Of a DNA stretch of 64,000 nucleotides, positions 24,271-35,993 are shown piece after piece (within the stretch, counting starts at the first letter, position 1; each line of letters begins with the position of its first letter). The position numbers were made by a program, and so were the translations under genes. The DNA is taken from NCBI GenBank assembly GCA_036346255.1, contig CM070617.1, forward strand, positions 21,317,080-21,381,079, in the 5' to 3' direction. Under the pieces are notes generated by a model. It had not been told where the DNA came from. It did not search any database and was given only the letters and a program-made list of their open reading frames with translations. Source of the DNA: Ampelocalamus luodianensis (taxonomy: Eukaryota; Streptophyta; Magnoliopsida; Poales; Poaceae).

Positions 24271-25640
24271 AGGCCGAGCTGAACCATGCCGAGGCCAAAC
24301 CATCGAGGTGTGTTGGAACTCGCCGAGTTGAATCCGTCGAGCTAGGGGGAGCTCCTAGTTGAGGAGACATCATTGAGGCGAAGCGAATTTAGGCCGAGGA
24401 AGAGCCGTCGAGGCCGAATTGACCCAGGCCGAGGTAAAGCAATCGAAGCAAAGTGAAGTTCGGCCAAGACGATGTCGTTGAGGCCGAGTTGAACCACACC
24501 GAGGCCAAGACATCGAGGCGTGTTGGAACTCGTCGAGTTGAATCCGTCGATCTAGGGGGAGCCCCTAGTCAAGGAGACATCGTCAAGGCGAAGCGAAGTC
24601 GTCGAGGCCGAATTGACCCACTGATGAACCACAGAGGTCCTGATTTGGCCCGATCTTTCGATGAGAAGATAAGTTCGGTAGAAGTCGCTCAACTCTCATA
24701 ATCCTGGCTACGAACTCGCAAGGCTCGAAACCACACAATCGCTGAACTGCTCGACAAGTCGTTATCAACCGTGCACGAATACCCTGATGACCTGATCACG
24801 AAGATCAATTCCTGGATACACCGAAGAAGCATGCAAGAACGAGATAAATAGCAATCTGAAATTACGAATAGGAATGAAATACTTGATAAATTAGGATTCT
24901 GAAGCGGTATTATGGTTGGTCTAATCGACACAAGCTAATACACGAAGTTGCATTGTAGCTAACTTTTAACTCAACAAAATCCAAGGGAAACTAAAGGGGT
25001 GCGGTCTCCTTAAATAGGGGAGGGGGAGCCGCACATAGCTAAGAGATAAGGGGGTGGTACTGTTCACATGAACAGTACAGTCGTAAACAGTGCGGCCCAA
25101 GGGGGTGCCCAAGGAGGTGGCCGGCCCAAATAAAATAAAGTGGTCACTGTCCTTTGGGCCCAATGATTTATATAAGGCCCTCGGCCCAAAGTGAGGTGGC
25201 GCAACACCATATATAAGTGAAGTAAATTCGTCGACCCATTGGAGTAGAGTTTGACGCAACTGAATCGATGAAAGTAGAGTAGCCTGGTTGGAGGTGGAGT
25301 AGCGATCGTATCCGGTGGGTTTATGTCCTCATCACCCACGCTGAGAACAAGCCATCGAGGTGTAGGGAAGTTCTGCCGAGGCGAAGCCGTCGAAGCAAGC
25401 TGAACTCCATTGAGGCCAAGACATCGAGGTTTGTTGGAACTCGCTGAGTTGAATCCGTCGAGCTAGGGGGAGCCCCTAGTAGAGGAGACGTCGTCAAGGT
25501 GAAGCAAAGTTCGGCCGAGGCGAAGTCGTCGAGGCTGAATTAACCCATGTTGAGGCACCATCGAGGCGTAGTGAAGTTCAGTCGATGCCAAGTCGTCAAG
25601 GCCGAGTTGTACCACATCGAGACCAAGCCATCAAGGCATC
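24271..25640 (+). repeat. Scattered copies of the about 139-bp unit, split by a solo LTR
   Basis: The phrase GAGCTAGGGGGAGC or a near variant recurs at about 24339, 24550 and 25459, with CATCGAGGC and GCCGAGTTGAACCA around it. This is the same family as the array at 26190-27030. The solo LTR 24622-25334 interrupts it. Confidence 0.75.
24622..25334 (-). mobile_element. Solo LTR with 5-bp target duplication
   Basis: A 713-bp segment, TGATGAACC...TCCTCATCA (TG...CA), with CCCAC directly on both sides (24617-24621 and 25335-25339). It is inserted in the gypsy-derived repeats. On the minus strand a CTATTTAAGGAGACC TATA-like signal lies near 25010. Inner part AT-rich, no coding. Solo LTRs arise by recombination between the two LTRs of a full element. 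Family not identified. Confidence 0.85.
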
Positions 25641-26175
25641 TTGGGGTGAGTCTTTGGGTCGCGCACTTGGCCTTAGAGGGTGAGTCTTTGGCTCGTGCAC
25701 TCGACCCCAGAAGGTGAGCCTTGCTCGCGCAGTCAGCCCCGGAGGGTGAGTCTTTTGCTCTTGTACTCGGCCCCGGAGGGTGAGTGTTTCTCGTGCACTC
25801 GACCTCGAAGGGTGAGTCTTGCTCGCGCACTCTGCCCCGGAGGGCGAGCCTTTCTCGTGTACTCGGCCCTAGTTGATGAGTCTTTCTCGCGCACTCGGAC
25901 CCGGAGGGTGAGTGTTTTGCTCGCATACTTGGCCCAGAGGGTGGGTCATTATAGCGTATTTGGCCCCACAGGGTGAGTCTTTATCACGTACTCAACCCTG
26001 GAGGGTGAGTCTTGCTCGCAAACTCGGCCCCGAAGAGTGAGTCTTTCTCGTGTTCTCGACCCCAAAGGGTGAGTTTTTCGCTTGTGTACTTGGCCCCGGA
26101 GGGTGAGTCTTTCGCTCGTGTACTCGGCCCCGGAGGGTGAGTCTTTCGCTCGCGTACTTGGCCCCGGAGGGTGAG
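25641..26175 (+). repeat. Tandem array of a unit of about 32 bp, about 16 copies
   Basis: Each unit reads GGGTGAGTCTTT, CTCGCGCACTCGG, CCCCGGA with small length changes (31-35 bp). The array is bounded by CATCTTGGGGTGAG on the left and TACTTTTGCTCGACCGAGG on the right. Confidence 0.93.
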
Positions 26176-26189
26176 TCTACTTTTGCTCG

Positions 26190-27030
26190 ACCGAGGCAAA
26201 GCCATCGAAGCCAAGTTGAACCATGCCGAGGCCAAGCCATCGACGCATTTTGGAGCTCGCCGAGGTGAATCTGTTGAGCTAGGGGGAGCCCCTAGTCGAG
26301 GAAATGCCATTGAGGAGAGACGAAGCTCGGCCGAGGCAAAGCCGTCGAGGCCGAGTTGAATCACACCGAGGTTAAGCCATCAAGGCGTGTTGGGGCTCAC
26401 CGAGGTGAATCCGTCGAGCTAGGCGAGCCCCTAGTCGAGGAGATGCCATCGAGGCGAGGCGAAGCTCGACAGAGGCAAAGCCGTCGAGGCCGAGTTGAAC
26501 CACGTCGAGGTCAGGTTATCGAGGCTCGTTGGGGCTCGTCGAGGTGAATTCGTCGAGCTAGGGGAACCCCTAGTCGAGGAGACACCATTGAGGCGAGGTG
26601 AAGCTCGGTCGTGGCAAAGCCATCGAGGTTGAGTTGAATCACGCCGAGGCTAGGCCATCGAGGCGTGTTGGGGCTTGTCGAGGTGAATTCGTCGAGCTAA
26701 CGGGAGCCCCTAGTCGAGGAAATGCCATTGAGGCGAGGCAAAGCCGTCGAGGCCAAGGTAAACCACGCCAAGGTCAAGCTATCGAGGCGTGTTCGGGCTC
26801 GCCGAGATGAATCTGTCAAGCTAGGGGGAGCCCCTAGTCGAGGAAACGCCATCGAGGCGAGGTGAAGCTCGGCCGAGTCAAAGCCGTCGAGACCGAGTTG
26901 AACCACTCTAAGGCTAGGCCATCGAGGCGTGTTGGGGCTCGCTGAGGTGACTTCGTTGAGCTAAGGGGAGCCCCTAGTCGAGGAGACGCCATTGAGGTGA
27001 GGCAAAACTCGGTCGAGGCAAAGCTGTCAA
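26190..27030 (+). repeat. Tandem array of an about 139-bp unit, about six copies
   Basis: The landmark GAGCTAGGGGGAGCCCCTAG recurs at about 26277, 26416, 26555, 26695, 26819 and 26959, spaced 139-140 bp with one 125-bp step. Each unit also has CGAGGCCGAGTTGAACCA and GAGGCGTGTTGGGGCTCG. Confidence 0.92.
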
Positions 27031-28048
27031 GGATGTGGGATTTACCCATCTTAGCATAATTGAAGAGATATCTCTGAGCCTCTCGATGTTCTTGGATAAA
27101 GGAAGTGTATGGCCGTGCCACAAGTGGTCGAAAGTCGACCACACGGAGTTATCCATCACTAGATTAAGAAAAGATTGAATGATCTATGGGTGACATATAT
27201 CTCACCTAGAGTTCGATCAGATATTATGAGGCAAAAGAAGAATACGCAAGTAGGTCGTTTGGTCTGACCAGATACGAAATGGTCGTATGGGCATACGGAA
27301 TGGTCTTGAGTTGGTCGTAAATGATCACAAACTGGTTGGCGAACTGGTCGTAAGGTATTACGAACTAGTCGTTACCAGATGTGAAATGGTCGTAAGGAGT
27401 TATGATCCAGTCGTGAGTAACAAGGATCTAGTCGCAGATCATATTGCATAAAGTTCGTCTGATATGATGTTATGTGTATTCGGAAGTTGCTATGTCCTGT
27501 TAGAAACCGCTACCGACGTCTAGTAGATCGGAAAGGAGTTTTTGGATCACGACCGATTACACATGAATCTACAGGATCACACACTTAATGGGTTAGAACA
27601 AACTAGTTTGGATTGGATCCGTTATGGACTCTTTATAAAGGGAGATGTGGGGTTTTTGGGATATGTTGAACCAACCATGGAAACCCTAACCGTCACCTCC
27701 CAGAAGGCCTTGCCATGCATGTTGGTGCTAGCACACCGTTGCACGACGTTTCACCCTAAGGCATGCGGATACCGTAGATGCGCTGCTGCGTTGATTGAGG
27801 ACGATCTATGATGTACGTAGGGAACATGAGAGACTATTGGAGGAGACGATTAACGGCTAAGGACGTTGGGCAATCAACTACACCCACTATATCGACGCGT
27901 GCGATGTTGGACTGGTCTGCTCCAACTCTTTTTTCGCTGCACTGCGCGTCTAGTGGTAATAATCTATGATCTCTTACTTGTATGACTTTCTGATTTACGC
28001 GACATAATTTTTAATTATGCGCTAGTGCAGCCTACCCGTATCCCAACA

Positions 28049-29450
28049 CTTGCCTCCCTCCCTCCGCCCCAACCGCCAGTCCCACTTCCCTTCCTCCGCC
28101 TTGTTCCTCCTCTCTGGTGAGCTGCCTCTGCGCCCCTCTTATTCCTCCTCTCCGACGAGAGCCCCTGCGCCGCTGGATCTACCACTGCCTCCTAACCACT
28201 CTCATCTCGTTGCCCCCACGACCTCCTCCGCCACCTCCCCCGACCTCCCCCATACCTAGGGCTCCAGTGAACCCAATCCTATCCATAAGTGAATCCTAAC
28301 TCTAATCTCGCCGAAGCATCGCCAGAGTCTCGGCACCGGTCATCAGAGCCACATTGAATACGAATCACGAGGTGAAATCGAACACATCAAATTTTGAGTA
28401 TTAAGGTGAGAAAGTACTCGAGTAGAGTCCTTAGGGATCCTCCTCTCAAAGAAGGTGGAGACGAGCGTAGCTGCGTGGGGAGTAAAAGAGAGATGGGCCC
28501 GCCCGCGGTGTCTCCCTGACCTGGCTAGTTGGTTCGGTCACGCGAGACGCAACGCGAGAAATGTGTGCGTCTGGGCCGTGGCACTCGCGCCCGACGAGCG
28601 AGGGGCGCGGTCCAAAAGACGCGACCGCGAGGTTGCGGTTTTCCGCTGCGCTACAAAACTTTTTCGTCCGGGGCGGCTGCCCAGACTGCGGCGGCTCCGC
28701 CCACTGCCATATTGGGCCTAGTTTAGATACAGTCAGTAACTTATGGTGCTTACTACGTGATATAAACCCAAAAATTACTAGTAGCACTACGCATATTGTA
28801 GACACGCTTGACTTTGACTCTTTTTTTTTTTTTTGAATAAAGGGATTACCCTGACTTCATTAAGGGAGCTTGACTTTGACATATATTGGTTAACCTTTTC
28901 CAATAAGCTAAAACATATTGGGGATTTTTAGCTTACATATACCACAGAAGGCACCTCTTATTAGCTTCAGCTTTTTGGGCTTTCTGGAACAAAAAGTTTA
29001 TGCTCACGTAAGAAAGAGCTCCCACGTATTTGACCTGGTCCCAGTGGGAAAGAACGCTTCAACAACGATGTGTACACTGGTGGTGAAAACATATATAATA
29101 CGGGTCAAGTTGTGATACGCGTGACGCTGAAAGAAATTAACAAGATAGATAGCCGAGCTAATACACAACGGAAGCCATCCGCGAAACATCTCTTCAGCGA
29201 AATTTCAACCGATATCAGAGAGTAACGTCGTACGACCTTTCCATGAGATCGATCGTCCTCCCTTTCGTTGTTAGCTAACACGATTTTTCAACATAGGAAA
29301 CGTATGCAACAGCGATCATTTTGCCGCGCAGAAGCAACGACTCCTATCCAAAAGCAAACGCGTGTAGAACTTGGAAAAATGAACGCGCTTCCAAACCTCT
29401 CGTTTCCTCTTCCACTCTTTTCTTTTTCATCCCATCACTACATATAAATA
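28049..29450. other. Intergenic, C-rich then mixed
   Basis: 28049-28260 is C-rich leader-like sequence (CCTCCGCC, CCTCCTCTC) that could be a remnant exon or promoter. 28822-28868 has a T-rich run followed by GAATAAAGGGATTACCC, which looks like the A-tail side of a retroposed fragment in reverse, but no element could be delimited. No gene recognised. Confidence 0.4.
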
Positions 29451-29451
29451 T

Positions 29452-29460
29452 CACTAGCTA
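29452..29460 (+). promoter_or_regulatory. TATA box of NHL copy B (predicted)
   Basis: ATATAAATA lies 61 bp before the start codon, so transcription should begin near 29485 and leave a short 5' UTR. Confidence 0.65.
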
Positions 29461-29520
29461 CGTGGTTGTTCATGTGTCACTAACTCGATACCAATCGACC
29501 ACCTTCTCTTGCAAATTAAA

Positions 29521-30240
29521 ATGGCGACCTACGAGAAGCAGCAGCCGCAGCTGAACGGCGCCTACTACGGCCCACCGATCCCACCGCAGCCCCCGCAGCC
29601 GGCGTACTACGGTCCCCCCGTCCCCCGCCGGAGCGGCCCGCGCTGCTTGTTCTGCTGCCTCTTCAAGGTCGTCGCCTTCGTCGTCATTGCGCTCGGCACC
29701 GCCTCCCTCGTCCTCTGGCTCATCTTCCGCCCGAGCTCCGTCAAGGCCTACGCGGACTCCGCCACGCTGTCGCGCTTCGACCTCGCTACCGGCCCAGGCG
29801 GCGGCGGGCCCAGGGGCCGCGGCGGCGACCTCCTCCAGTACAACCTCACAGTGGACATCCGCGTGCGCAACCCGAACCGCTTCGGCATCCACTACGAGTA
29901 CGCCGAGGCGCAGGCGTCCTACGACGGCGAGCGCTTCGGGTTCGACCCCGTGCAGCCGTTCTACCTGGACAGCAAGAGCGACAGCAAGATCACGGCCACG
30001 TTCGGCGGCTCGTCGGCCATCGACGACGGCGTGGAGCGCACGTACCAGAGGGAGAAGCGTGAGGGGTTCTACTCCGTGAAGGTGAGGGTGTACGCTGACC
30101 TGGGCTTCAAGGTCAGGGTCTTCAACATACGTGATTACAAGAGCAAGATCAGCTGCACGCTGCGGCTGCCTGTGCCGGTGCCTAACGCGAACTCGACCAC
30201 GACGACGACGACGCGGACGAGGTGCGACGTGGACTTTTGA
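29521..30240 (+). CDS. NDR1/HIN1-like (NHL) LEA-2 family membrane protein, copy B
   Basis: Single exon, 239 aa, starting ATG GCG ACC. The N-terminus is rich in Tyr, Pro and Gln (AYYGPPIPPQPPQPAYYGPP), with Cys residues (CLFCCLF, 42-48) just before the membrane span (about 45-69). The LEA-2 domain follows with VRNPNRFG (NPN 117-119), YDGERFGF, FYLDSKSDSK and DYKSKISCTL. A Gly/Arg-rich insert (92-102) and a C-terminal Thr run (TTTTTT) are copy-specific. This is the YLS9/NHL10 group, plasma-membrane proteins tied to immune and senescence responses (known of family; role here inferred). Very high GC with C/G third positions is typical of grass single-exon genes. A TATA box at 29452 and AATAAA at 30367 frame the unit. 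Nothing broken. Confidence 0.96.
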   Translation: MATYEKQQPQLNGAYYGPPIPPQPPQPAYYGPPVPRRSGPRCLFCCLFKVVAFVVIALGTASLVLWLIFRPSSVKAYADSATLSRFDLATGPGGGGPRGRGGDLLQYNLTVDIRVRNPNRFGIHYEYAEAQASYDGERFGFDPVQPFYLDSKSDSKITATFGGSSAIDDGVERTYQREKREGFYSVKVRVYADLGFKVRVFNIRDYKSKISCTLRLPVPVPNANSTTTTTTRTRCDVDF

Positions 30241-30366
30241 TCTTCGCCGATTGATCGCGCGGGCATGTTCTGGTAGTTTGTATTTGTCATTTGGGACCGT
30301 GTATAAGTATGCATGCTGTATTCTGATCAACGTGTAGATTCTTTCGTTTTGATGTATATATGTATG

Positions 30367-30372
30367 AATAAA
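30367..30372 (+). terminator. Polyadenylation signal of NHL copy B (predicted)
   Basis: AATAAA, 127 bp after the stop codon, preceded by a TGTATATATGTATG stretch resembling a far-upstream element. Confidence 0.55.
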
Positions 30373-31598
30373 TCTGCATCTGAGTTTGTTGGTTATACTG
30401 TGACGCGATCGACTCCACAAATAATGTTTTACATACTGTGTACGTACTACTCACAACACAGGTCGATAGAACTGGGACGAGCAGCCAGAGACCAGACCAG
30501 TAGTCCAATAAAGCCACACAGTTTTGGTCCATTGTTGTAAGCATGACCCAATGGGTTGGTGCAACACGGTCCACTGAGAATACGACCCAGCACAACAGCA
30601 AGTCTATGCATGTTAAGCAACATTGGCCCAATTTGAGCAAGTATCATCTGGCCCACGACGATGGCGTAGTAACGTTCCTTCAAGCTAGTGGAGAATGCCA
30701 GTTTACTTTAGCCTCTTTCGAACAGTGGAAATTTAGGAGAAACTAGCTAGCTAGGTGGTCCGTATATTTGCTAATATTTTTTTAGCATGACGGATACTAC
30801 CTATCGTGTCGTGCTTTACTGTTTTGGATAATGCGTTGGAAGCGTCTTATAAACATAATAGAAACATGATATGTTGGATAATATGAGGGGAGAAGCAATA
30901 ACTCTCTTTTTATCGCTTGCCTCCTTTTGATCTAACGTTGGCCAGTCATGTGCTTTCGGGGTTGTTCCCCTTACAACAACAACGGCAGGAGTAGTGTTGT
31001 GATTTGCTATATACTCAAGTATTGTTCGAGTTTCATAGTCAACAAAAAAAAGCAAAATCTCACGTCTTACAAAAACATAGGCAAGCAATTAGACGAACCG
31101 GCAAAGCATGTACACATGGTTACGCCATACACTAGTGTCGTTGTCACGTGCGTTCCGTGCACGCCACCCGCTTTGTAGTTTGCAGAGACGTGTCACCACC
31201 CGACATCCTGGTACGTGTCGCATTGGAATCCGATCCTTTACTAATACAGAGGATCACTGTATGGATAGTGTTCTGTCAGTTGTCAGTGTGTGAACAATAC
31301 GCGGTAGTAGTATCTGCAGCAATAATGTAGCAACAACGAAATATGTACTGCAATGATTTCCTATAGCGAAAAACATTATAGCAAAGTATTATAACTATTG
31401 GTTTAGACCTTCGATTTTTTATCGAACGGTGAATATCATTTTCTAATGTTATACATTGGAAATCCTCTGCACTGAAACCTTCGAGCAGGATCCATTTCCG
31501 CCGCATTGGTCGTGCTTGTTTTGACGTGTGTGCTTTGAGTGTTGGGCTTAGCGCATGCGAGATGTTTTTTAGAACTGCGCACGCGAAACGTTGGCATG
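30373..31598. other. Intergenic, no gene recognised
   Basis: AT-rich. Readings are short and without domains. It ends at the LTR of the copia element at 31599. Confidence 0.5.
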
Positions 31599-31837
31599 TG
31601 TTGAGGAACCGTCGCTGGCGAGTCCAGTTCGATCGATCAACTCGTAGACGGAAATTGAATCGCACACAAGTACAGAAAAATAAATGAACACCTAGATATA
31701 GGGAGCTCTTTCTCTCTTTATTTCTCTTCACATGATCAGCCATTTTTACAATGATTGAGATCCCCTATTTATAGACTAAGGGGATGAGTAGCGCACCATG
31801 GGCCAAGGCTTCCGGCCCAGGCTCAGGTTTCCCAACA
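31599..31837 (-). repeat. 3' LTR of the old copia element
   Basis: 239 bp. On the minus strand it runs TGTTGGGAAACCTG to TCCTCAACA, with the purine tract at 31838-31846 outside. It shares long blocks with 51062-51267 (for example AAGTACAGAAAAATAAATGA). Confidence 0.88.
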
Positions 31838-32078
31838 CTCTCCCTTAGGTACTCATTCGGCATGTTTATACCTCGTCAAAACTCTACAAAACCCAGTGAA
31901 TTTTTTTTGGAGAAAGAGTACATGATACACGTTCTGTTGCGTTGCACGAATTGTCTCATTAAAAACCTTACCCAAGAAACTTCAGAAAAACTCGTCAAGA
32001 GAAAAAAAGTACAATCTACCCAGTTTCATTTAATCTCCAGGATTTATTCTTTGGGTACTCGATCTTCGTGATCAAGTT

Positions 32079-33700
32079 TCAATAATGAGTTCGTGAAGAT
32101 TCTCCCTCTGAATTCTGCACTTCTTTAAGTCTCATCATTCCAATTCCATACATGTACCTTTCAAAGCTAGATGCTGGAAGTGACTTAGTGAATAAATATA
32201 ATCTAGCTGGAAGTGACTTAGTGAATAAATATGTAAGATTTTCACATAACTTAGTATGCAGTACTTTAATTTTGTCCATCTTCTGTAATTCATGAGCATA
32301 GAAGAACTTGTGGTTGATATGCTTTGTGAGATGACTCTGCACTTGTACAACACAAGCTGCATTATCTTCATAGATAACAGTGAGAGTTTGCACAGTATTT
32401 AATCCACACAACTACTGGATGCGGTGAATCATCCGCTTAAGCCAAGCACATTCTCGTGAGGTCTTGTACAATGCTATGATTTTCGAGTGGTTCGTGAAAT
32501 TGATACAAGACTTTGCATAGACGATATCTATGAAAATGCAGTTCCACCACACAGGAATGCATAGCTTGTTTATGACTTGGCTGTATGCGGGTCCGACAGG
32601 TACCCGACATCTGCATAGCCAGTCATAATCAGGTCTTGGTTCTTTCTGTAGAACAGACTAAGGTCTTTGCTTCCTTTGAGGTATCGGAAGATGTTCTTTA
32701 TTCCCTGCTAATGCCATTTGGTAGGTTATGCACTATGCCTTACTAATAGGTTTACGACAAATGCAATGTCAGGTCTAGTACAGTTTGCTAAATACATGAG
32801 TACTTCTATTGCACTTAAGTATAGGAATTCCGGTCCCAGGACTTCCTCTCCCTCTTCTCTAGGTCTGTGCGGATCCTTCTCTTGCTGCAAAGATCTCCCA
32901 ATCATCGGCACTTTCGAAAGGTATGCCTTTCCAAAGCCAAACCTTTTTAACACCTTTTGAGTGTAGGTTGACTGATGCACTAATATCCCTTCAGGGACAC
33001 GCTCAAGCTGCAAGCCTAGGCAACATTTGGTTTTACCCAAATCTTCGAACTCTGGCTCCAGGTAGGAGCTTGCTTTCTTAATATCTTCCAGTGTTTCGAT
33101 GATATTCAGATTATCTACATACACTGAGATTATATAAAATCTATTCTGGGATCATCGTATAAATACACATGGACAATCCTCAATGTTCGTGTAGCCTTTC
33201 GTACATAGAAAGTTGCTTAAGTGATTACACTACATCCTGTCTGATTGCTTAAGTCCGTACATTGATTTTTTTGAGTTTCACACTGTACAGATTTCTGTTT
33301 GTTCTGTCTTGGTTTGGGACAAGGATGCCTTCAGGTACCTTCATATAAATGTTCGAATCCAAATTTTCATAAAGATATGAGTTACCACATCCATCAATTT
33401 CATTTCTAAATTCAAGTTCACTGCCATTGAGATTAAATATCTAAATGTAACTCTACCCATGATCGGAAAATATGTTTCTTCATAATCAACTACTAGACAT
33501 TGAGTGAAACCTTGTGTAACGAGTCTTGCTTTATATCTTATAACTTCATTATTTTCATTTCTCTTTCGAATAGATACCCACTTATACCCTACGGGGTGCA
33601 CATGGGGAGGTGTGCAGCTTACAAGCTCAAACAACTCTCTTTTATTCAGAGGTAATAATTCAATTTCTATTGTCTTCTTCCAATCTTCAAATCTGATCTT
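32079..33700 (-). pseudogene. copia reverse transcriptase / RNase H remnant
   Basis: The RT N-terminal part is at 33341-33634 (GYKWVSIRKRNENNEVIRYKARLV). The palm is at 32726-33124, where the YVDD active site reads YVDN, losing a catalytic aspartate. RNase H is at 32079-32411 (YEDNAACV, TKHINHKFFYAHELQ, LFTKSLPA). An in-frame duplication of about 36 bp repeats LFTKSLPA (32172-32230). The pieces are separated by stops and frameshifts. Confidence 0.88.
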
Positions 33701-34154
33701 TTCTTACATTCAACGAGCGACGCAAGCTCTGGATCAAGATCGATGGTTGTAGCAATTTTCTTTGCAAAATAAATGTTGATATTGGCTATTGTCCTATTCA
33801 TAGACTCTCCCGTGGTCACATAGTTTATAGCTATTTCTTTATCGTGCGATTCTTTTAGTGCATCTACTTGTTCACTGCTACTTCCAATTACGAGGGCAAA
33901 TCCTTTTAGTTTTTTAGCTCCGATGTGTGCGCACACATCCGTGCTGGTTTCTCCCTCTGTGGGAATGTTCAAATCCGGCATGCCTTTTTTTTCTAAAGGT
34001 GTTATACTGATGCCAGGTCTCAACTGACTCCCCTTCTAGTTCTGAGGAACTTCAGTGATCGGCTGTGTCAAGTCCTTCTTATCCTTTTCACCAGACGTCC
34101 CCGGCTACTTGGGATTCGAGGGGCCGAAGTTCTCGTCCTTTTATTCTGAGGCCT

Positions 34155-35150
34155 CTAGACAGGATTAGGGATACCTTCAACTTTCTTTGGCATTTCAACA
34201 CTCTCCGGTGCATTGCGTGCAAGCACATGCGATTTGGTCACACTCTTCAAATCACCAAAGTGGTGAGGCAGTTGATTCGCTAATGCTTGCAAATCAATTA
34301 TCCTTTGGACTTCTCTATATGCTTCACTAATGCGCGGGTCATGTGCATGGATTCTCGTGGCTTGTCGCGCTATTTCTCGATATTTTTCATCAAGGAGTTG
34401 ATTTACTCCCCCTAATGACGGGAAACCATCCTTATCAAATATACTATCAGCGAATCGAGCAGTATGCAAATCTCCCATCATAGGATCCAAATACCTAATT
34501 ATGGATGATGTCTCATAACCAACGTATATCCTAAACTTTCGAAGAGGGCCTATTGCAGTACGCTGTGGTGAGGGTATATGTACATAAACCTTACACCCAA
34601 ATTTGCAAAGATTAGAAATTTTTTGTGCTGACTCTTGCGCTAGTTGCATAGGTGAATGGATGTTATATGCTGACGGTCTAAAATTGATGAGAGTTGCTGC
34701 GTGCAAGACTGCGTGACCCCAAAATGTAGTTGGTAAATTACTATTATGCAAAAGTGGTCGAGCAATAAATTGAATTATTTTAATTAATGCATCTATTAGT
34801 CCATTCTGGGTGTGGACATGTAGTACGGAATGCTCAACTTTAATTCATATTGTCATACAATAGTCATCAAATGCCTTCGAAGTAAATTCTCCAACGTTGT
34901 CCATTTTGATGGACTTCACATGATGACTAGGGAAATTATTTTAAATTTTAAATATCTGCGAGATTAACTTTGCAAAAGTATGGTTTCTCGTAGACAATAA
35001 ACATACGTATGACCATTTCGAGGAAGCATCGATAAGCACTATAAAATACCTAAATGGCCCTGACAGGGACTGTATAGGACCGCAAATGTCTCCTGAGACG
35101 TTCCAAGAATGTAGGGACTTCAACCTTTACTTTAAGAGCAGAAGGTCTAG
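34155..35150 (-). pseudogene. copia integrase remnant
   Basis: 34941-35123 carries the core start (SGDICGPI, FRYFIVLIDASSKWSYVCLL), matching the copia integrase GD..GP and D..S motifs. 34155-34751 carries the C-terminal part (NLPTTFWGHAVLHAATLINFRPS, KFGCKVYVHIP). Interrupted between the two parts. Confidence 0.85.
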
Positions 35151-35599
35151 TAATTAATTTTCCAGTGGCACATGCGGGGCACACAAAATCTTCCTAATTC
35201 GAAAAATTCTTTACATCGATATTATGTCCCTATGAATTGTTAATTATATTTCTCATCGTCCTTAGACCTGTGTGGCCTAATCTATCATGCTAGAGATAGA
35301 AAAGTTCATAGTTTCTAAATACGGTTTTCAGGCCAGTATAGGCTACGGGTGCCCTAATATTAGTGTAGCATAGCCCAGTATCATATGAAGGAAGTCATTC
35401 TAATACCCTATTCCCACTTTCTTCATACTTTGTAACGAGCAGGTATTCCTTACCATAATGTTCTTCAATCTCTACGTGGAAACCGTTAGCGCGAATATCT
35501 TTTAAATTTAAGAGGTTCTAGTCGATTCTGGGTACAATAAGGCTTCTTTAATGATCAAAGTTGTGCTCATCGGAGTATAATTGTGACACTTCTTGAGCC

Positions 35600-35745
35600 T
35601 ATTATACAAGCATCGCTGCCCGCGATTGTCATATGACTACCAGCATTCTATCTGATTGACTGAAAGAATTTCGTCTCTCTCAAGATGATATTCGTTGTGC
35701 CGCTATCAGCTAAGCACACTTCCTCCACAGGGCGCCACATGTGTT
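35600..35745 (-). pseudogene. copia aspartic protease remnant
   Basis: The minus strand around 35690-35740 reads CLADSGTTNIIL, with the D-S-G catalytic motif of copia proteases. Stops follow downstream. Confidence 0.75.
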
Positions 35746-35993
35746 CTAATATAAAGTACTTTATTAATATGTAGTAGAAAACGATCAACACATAAATAAA
35801 GTACTTCAAATATCAAAACATATCATGCTATTATTAACTGAATAAATGAATGAATTAAATAATATCATCCAACCATCATGAGAAATAAATTGTTTAAGGC
35901 TCTACACAAGCATACAACCATCATCCATGCGAAAGTATAACTTATTTCACACACAAAATAAATGATATTTAAAGTCTAAGTGCATTATGTGCA

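Larger units (their letters stand above)
20151..27035 (-). mobile_element. Non-autonomous gypsy derivative (LARD-like), truncated, made mostly of tandem repeats
   Basis: On the minus strand its 3' LTR is 21691 to 20151: it starts TGTTGGAGGAGGG and ends GAGGGTGCCACA, with a TATA-like CATATAAATGG near 20290. The polypurine tract GAGGGGCTAC abuts the LTR at 21692-21701. The internal part (21692-27035) shows no gag or pol, only repeat arrays of 78, 32 and about 139 bp plus unique spacers. The second LTR and the primer-binding site are absent, so the 5' end of the element is lost near 27035. Family not recognised. Confidence 0.7.
19841..28048 (-). mobile_element. Split copia-type LTR (outer layer of a nest)
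   Basis: Left piece 19841-20150 (TGTTAGTGGTATGTCC onward); right piece about 27036-28048, ending CCGTATCCCAACA. Read on the minus strand it starts TGTTGGGATACGGG and ends CCACTAACA, a proper TG...CA LTR. The two pieces are separated by the gypsy-derived insert 20151-27035. No internal region of the copia element is present, so it is a solo or recombined LTR. No matching 5-bp flanks were found (CCCGT left, CTTGC right), so the outer ends may come from an exchange between elements or have decayed. Confidence 0.6.

Noticed and set aside
23160..26175. CRISPR-like array
   Set aside because: Units are contiguous tandem repeats without unique spacers, in a plant LTR-element context.
29470..30420. 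316-codon minus-strand reading over NHL copy B
   Set aside because: Shadow of the real plus-strand gene, caused by high third-position GC.
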